Position numbers and translations under genes: made by a program. DNA of 7,405 nucleotides, from assembly GCA_041581135.1 (NCBI GenBank), contig JBFGCM010000123.1, positions 1-7,405 of the forward strand. The letters are read 5' to 3'. The stretch's first letter is position 1, and the number at the start of each line of letters is the position of its first letter. The notes beneath the pieces are model-generated. The model did no database searches. It saw nothing but the letters and a program-made list of their open reading frames with translations, and had not been told where the DNA came from. This document shows positions 5,575-7,405 of this stretch, piece by piece. Origin of the DNA: JBFGCM01 sp041581135 (GTDB lineage Bacteria > Actinomycetota > Acidimicrobiia > Spongiisociales > UBA5794).

Positions 5575-6693
5575 TCACTCCCGACGTGGTGGCGGCCGGG
5601 ACCGGTGGTTGGGTGGAAGGAATCGGCGCCTGCCCGGCGATGAACGGGGGTCGATGATGTAACCACGCTGGTGGACGACGACATGGTGGTGGAACCAGCA
5701 AAGCAGTGTGAGGTTGTCGGGGTGGTGGGTGCCGCCTCGGCTGCGCGGCAGGATGTGGTGGGGTTCGAGGCGGTAGGTGGAGGTGCAGCCGTCGGCGGTG
5801 CAACCGGCGTCGCGATGGCGGACGAAGTCGCGGATGCGGGGCGGGATGGCGGTCCCGGCGGTGGGGACCGGCATGAGTCCGTCGGGTCCGACGATCGTGA
5901 CATGGGTGGTGCCGACGCAGAGGATCTCTTCGAGGGTGTTGGCGGCGACCTTCAAGCCGGATCGGGTGGTCGCGCCGGCCTGGCCGGCGGTGGGCATGGC
6001 GAGGGCGGCGTCGACGAACACCTGCGCCCGGGGCCGCCTCGATGCCGCAGACGACCCGGTCTGGTGGTCAGTGGCGAGCGAGACCAGCGCATCGGCGCGG
6101 CGCTGCCCGACATCCGGCCGGTGGGGGTCCGCACAGTCGACCAGCTCATCGGCGCGTTGGTCCAATGCGGCGAGCAGGGTTTCGGCGTCGACGCCGGCCA
6201 GGCGGACCGTGCCGGTCATGATGGTCCGAGACAGGTTGGGTTGCAGCCACAAGCGACGTTGGTCGAAGGCGTCAGACTCGGCGACCGGGTCGAGGCGATG
6301 GTGCCGGGCGATGAGGCGGCTGACGTGGTGGACGGCAATTCCGCCGGAGCTCTCGAGGGTGCCGGGGTCGGCGCCGGTGTTGGCGAGGCGGGTGGTGGCA
6401 GCGGCTCGATCGAAAGAGACTTCGCCGCCGGCCAGTGACGCTTCAGCCTGACCGGGTGCGGACTTGGCGAGGTGGGCCAGGTCGGCGGCGGTGGTGGGGT
6501 GGACGTCGAGACGGCCGGCGACCCACTCTTTCAATGAGGCGCAGCCGTCGCGGGTGGGGACCTGGGCCGCGTCGACCTCTCGCAGCACCTGGACCTGCCG
6601 GGCCCGGATCCGAGCCACCATCGCTTCCAGCTCGAGCAGCTCTTGCTCCAACGCGTCCGGCGTGCGGGCCGCTTCGGCACTTGCGGTCAACAT
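5575..6693 (-). CDS. DUF222 / HNH endonuclease-signature protein (13E12-repeat family)
   Basis: Member of the actinobacterial DUF222-HNH family, often present in several copies per genome and called 13E12 repeat proteins in mycobacteria; the biological role is not established. It is 372 aa. Residues 1 to about 260 are the mainly helical DUF222 region, including a likely coiled-coil at 13-42 (LEQELLELEAMVARIRARQV) and EWVAGRLDVHPTTAADL. Residues about 290-345 form the HNH domain: Cys298 and Cys303 in GCTADGC, His312-His313 in LEPHHILPRSRGG, Asn327 in DNLTLLC, Cys332, and the HHH at 335-337 with His341. All expected metal and catalytic positions are present, so nuclease activity is plausible. 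A basic Arg/Pro tail ends it. The ATG has no clear ribosome binding site, so translation may start from a short or absent leader. It could be a homing-type or defence-related nuclease, but no target site or partner is visible. Confidence 0.92.
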   Translation of the reverse strand: MLTASAEAARTPDALEQELLELEAMVARIRARQVQVLREVDAAQVPTRDGCASLKEWVAGRLDVHPTTAADLAHLAKSAPGQAEASLAGGEVSFDRAAATTRLANTGADPGTLESSGGIAVHHVSRLIARHHRLDPVAESDAFDQRRLWLQPNLSRTIMTGTVRLAGVDAETLLAALDQRADELVDCADPHRPDVGQRRADALVSLATDHQTGSSAASRRPRAQVFVDAALAMPTAGQAGATTRSGLKVAANTLEEILCVGTTHVTIVGPDGLMPVPTAGTAIPPRIRDFVRHRDAGCTADGCTSTYRLEPHHILPRSRGGTHHPDNLTLLCWFHHHVVVHQRGYIIDPRSSPGRRRFLPPNHRSRPPPRRE

Positions 6694-6799
6694 GGATCAC
6701 ATCATGCCAACTGGGTGTGGCAAGAACCTGGCCGAGGCGCCCTTCGCCCGTAGCAACCGACGGCGTCGCACATCGCTCGGCACACCCCTGCCAGGCGGG

Positions 6800-6822
6800 T
6801 CGGCCCGAGCGGGTCGGGCCGA
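6800..6822 (-). terminator. Nine-base-stem hairpin downstream of the YdeI-family gene
   Basis: TCGGCCCGA (6800-6808) and TCGGGCCGA (6814-6822) are perfect reverse complements around the five-base loop GCGGG. The hairpin lies about 55 bases past the stop of the minus-strand YdeI-family gene, within a 182-base gap. The same bases can also be read as two tandem copies of a 14-bp unit (6796-6809 and 6810-6823) differing at one position. No T run follows, so a terminator role is inferred from position. The rest of the gap, 6694-6875, shows no gene. Confidence 0.4.
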
Positions 6823-6875
6823 GCGGGGTCACGGGACCGGGGAGCCTCCAGCCCCACGATTCGCCGGCCGACTCT

Positions 6876-7405
6876 TCACCGGAGCGACTCGCCGCCTTCG
6901 AGCTCGGCAAGTGCTTTGGCCAAGCGCCTCGCCCGCGTGTCTTCGCGTCTGGCTGAGTACAACGAGTAAAGCAGCGAGCGCTTGGCCTGCTTCGAGAGCG
7001 CCTCATAGGCCTCCCGTGCGCGCCTGGACTTTCGCAGGGCCGATTCCAAGTCCTCGGGAACGATGAGAGCATCGACCGGCTCGAGCAGCGACCATGCACC
7101 GTTCTGCTTCGCGACATCGACCGCGCGCAATCCTGCATCGGTCATCAGCCCCGCCTCGATGAGTTCGGCTACGTACTGCTTGTTGATCTTCGACCACACG
7201 CTTCGAGGCTTCCGCGGCGTGAAGATCTGCTTGTAGCGAGCGTCGTCGATCGGCTTCACCTTGCTATCGATCCAACCGAAGCACAGCGCCTCTCGCACCG
7301 CATCTTCCCAGCTGAGCCGGCGCTTGCCTGTCGACGTGCGGTAGTAGATCAGCCACACGCCGTCGCACGTCGCGTGGTTCTCTTCCAGCCAGGAGCGCCA
7401 TCCAG
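6876..7405 (-). CDS. YdeI/OmpD-associated family protein, 5' end outside the window
   Basis: Partial gene; 175 residues are visible and the first roughly 15-25 are missing beyond the window edge, judging from a family length of about 190-200. It belongs to the group described in Pfam as bacteriocin-protection, YdeI or OmpD-associated (OmdA), whose biochemical role is not established. Family landmarks are clear. Near the visible start is WLEENHATCDGVWLIYYRTS; then come LSWEDAVREALCFGWIDSKV, FTPRKPRSVWSKIN, LIEAGLMTDAGLRAVDVAK, the variable segment ALIVPEDLESALRKS, and the C-terminal LYSARREDTRARRLAKALAE. A GTG lies in frame at 7358, but coding similarity continues upstream of it, so it is not the start. 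The protein has no signal peptide in the visible part and is probably cytoplasmic. Its neighbour, the HNH gene, is on the same strand 182 bases downstream, with a hairpin between them, so co-transcription is doubtful. Confidence 0.93.
   Translation of the reverse strand, partial: GWRSWLEENHATCDGVWLIYYRTSTGKRRLSWEDAVREALCFGWIDSKVKPIDDARYKQIFTPRKPRSVWSKINKQYVAELIEAGLMTDAGLRAVDVAKQNGAWSLLEPVDALIVPEDLESALRKSRRAREAYEALSKQAKRSLLYSLYSARREDTRARRLAKALAELEGGESLR

Noticed and set aside
5671..6438. Plus-strand open frame of 255 codons, rich in Gly, Ala and Val
   Set aside because: It is the complement of the DUF222-HNH gene, which has clear family motifs; the Gly/Val-rich composition is typical of an antisense frame.

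Overview
The window is about two-thirds G+C. Its genes have G/C-rich third codon positions, short intergenic gaps and a DUF222/HNH (13E12-repeat type) gene, a combination typical of Actinomycetota. The RimK-type ligase and the secreted Ser-Pro-Glu repeat protein would suit a deep lineage such as Acidimicrobiia, but that placement is an inference. No rRNA, tRNA, CRISPR array, insertion sequence or phage gene was found.

Left part, plus strand. An APH-fold small-molecule kinase (77-1279) is followed by a small secreted protein (1392-1868) whose C-terminal third is an 18-bp in-frame tandem repeat encoding Glu-Ser-Pro-Glu-Ser-Ala. Next comes a pair of unrecognised genes, 193 aa (2012-2593) and about 77 aa (2608-2841), only 14 bases apart and probably co-transcribed. 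A hairpin lies just after the pair. A hormone-sensitive-lipase-family alpha/beta hydrolase (2974-3936) ends the plus-strand block, with a 16-bp perfect palindrome just past its stop codon.

Right part, minus strand. A RimK-family ATP-grasp alpha-L-glutamate ligase (4029-5252) converges on the hydrolase gene. It carries an extra C-terminal domain that reads as a TrkA-C/RCK-C ligand-binding module. A gap of about 320 bp without a convincing gene separates it from a DUF222/HNH endonuclease-like gene (5575-6693). The last gene is a YdeI/OmpD-associated family protein (6876 to the window edge), cut off at its 5' end.

The genes do not form one recognisable pathway. Most look like independent housekeeping or accessory units, and the only likely operon is the pair at 2012-2841. 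I do not see a clear new multi-gene system. The observation most worth following is the RimK plus RCK-C fusion, which suggests that protein glutamylation may be controlled by a small ligand. After that come the in-frame repeat array in the secreted protein and the unrecognised gene pair.
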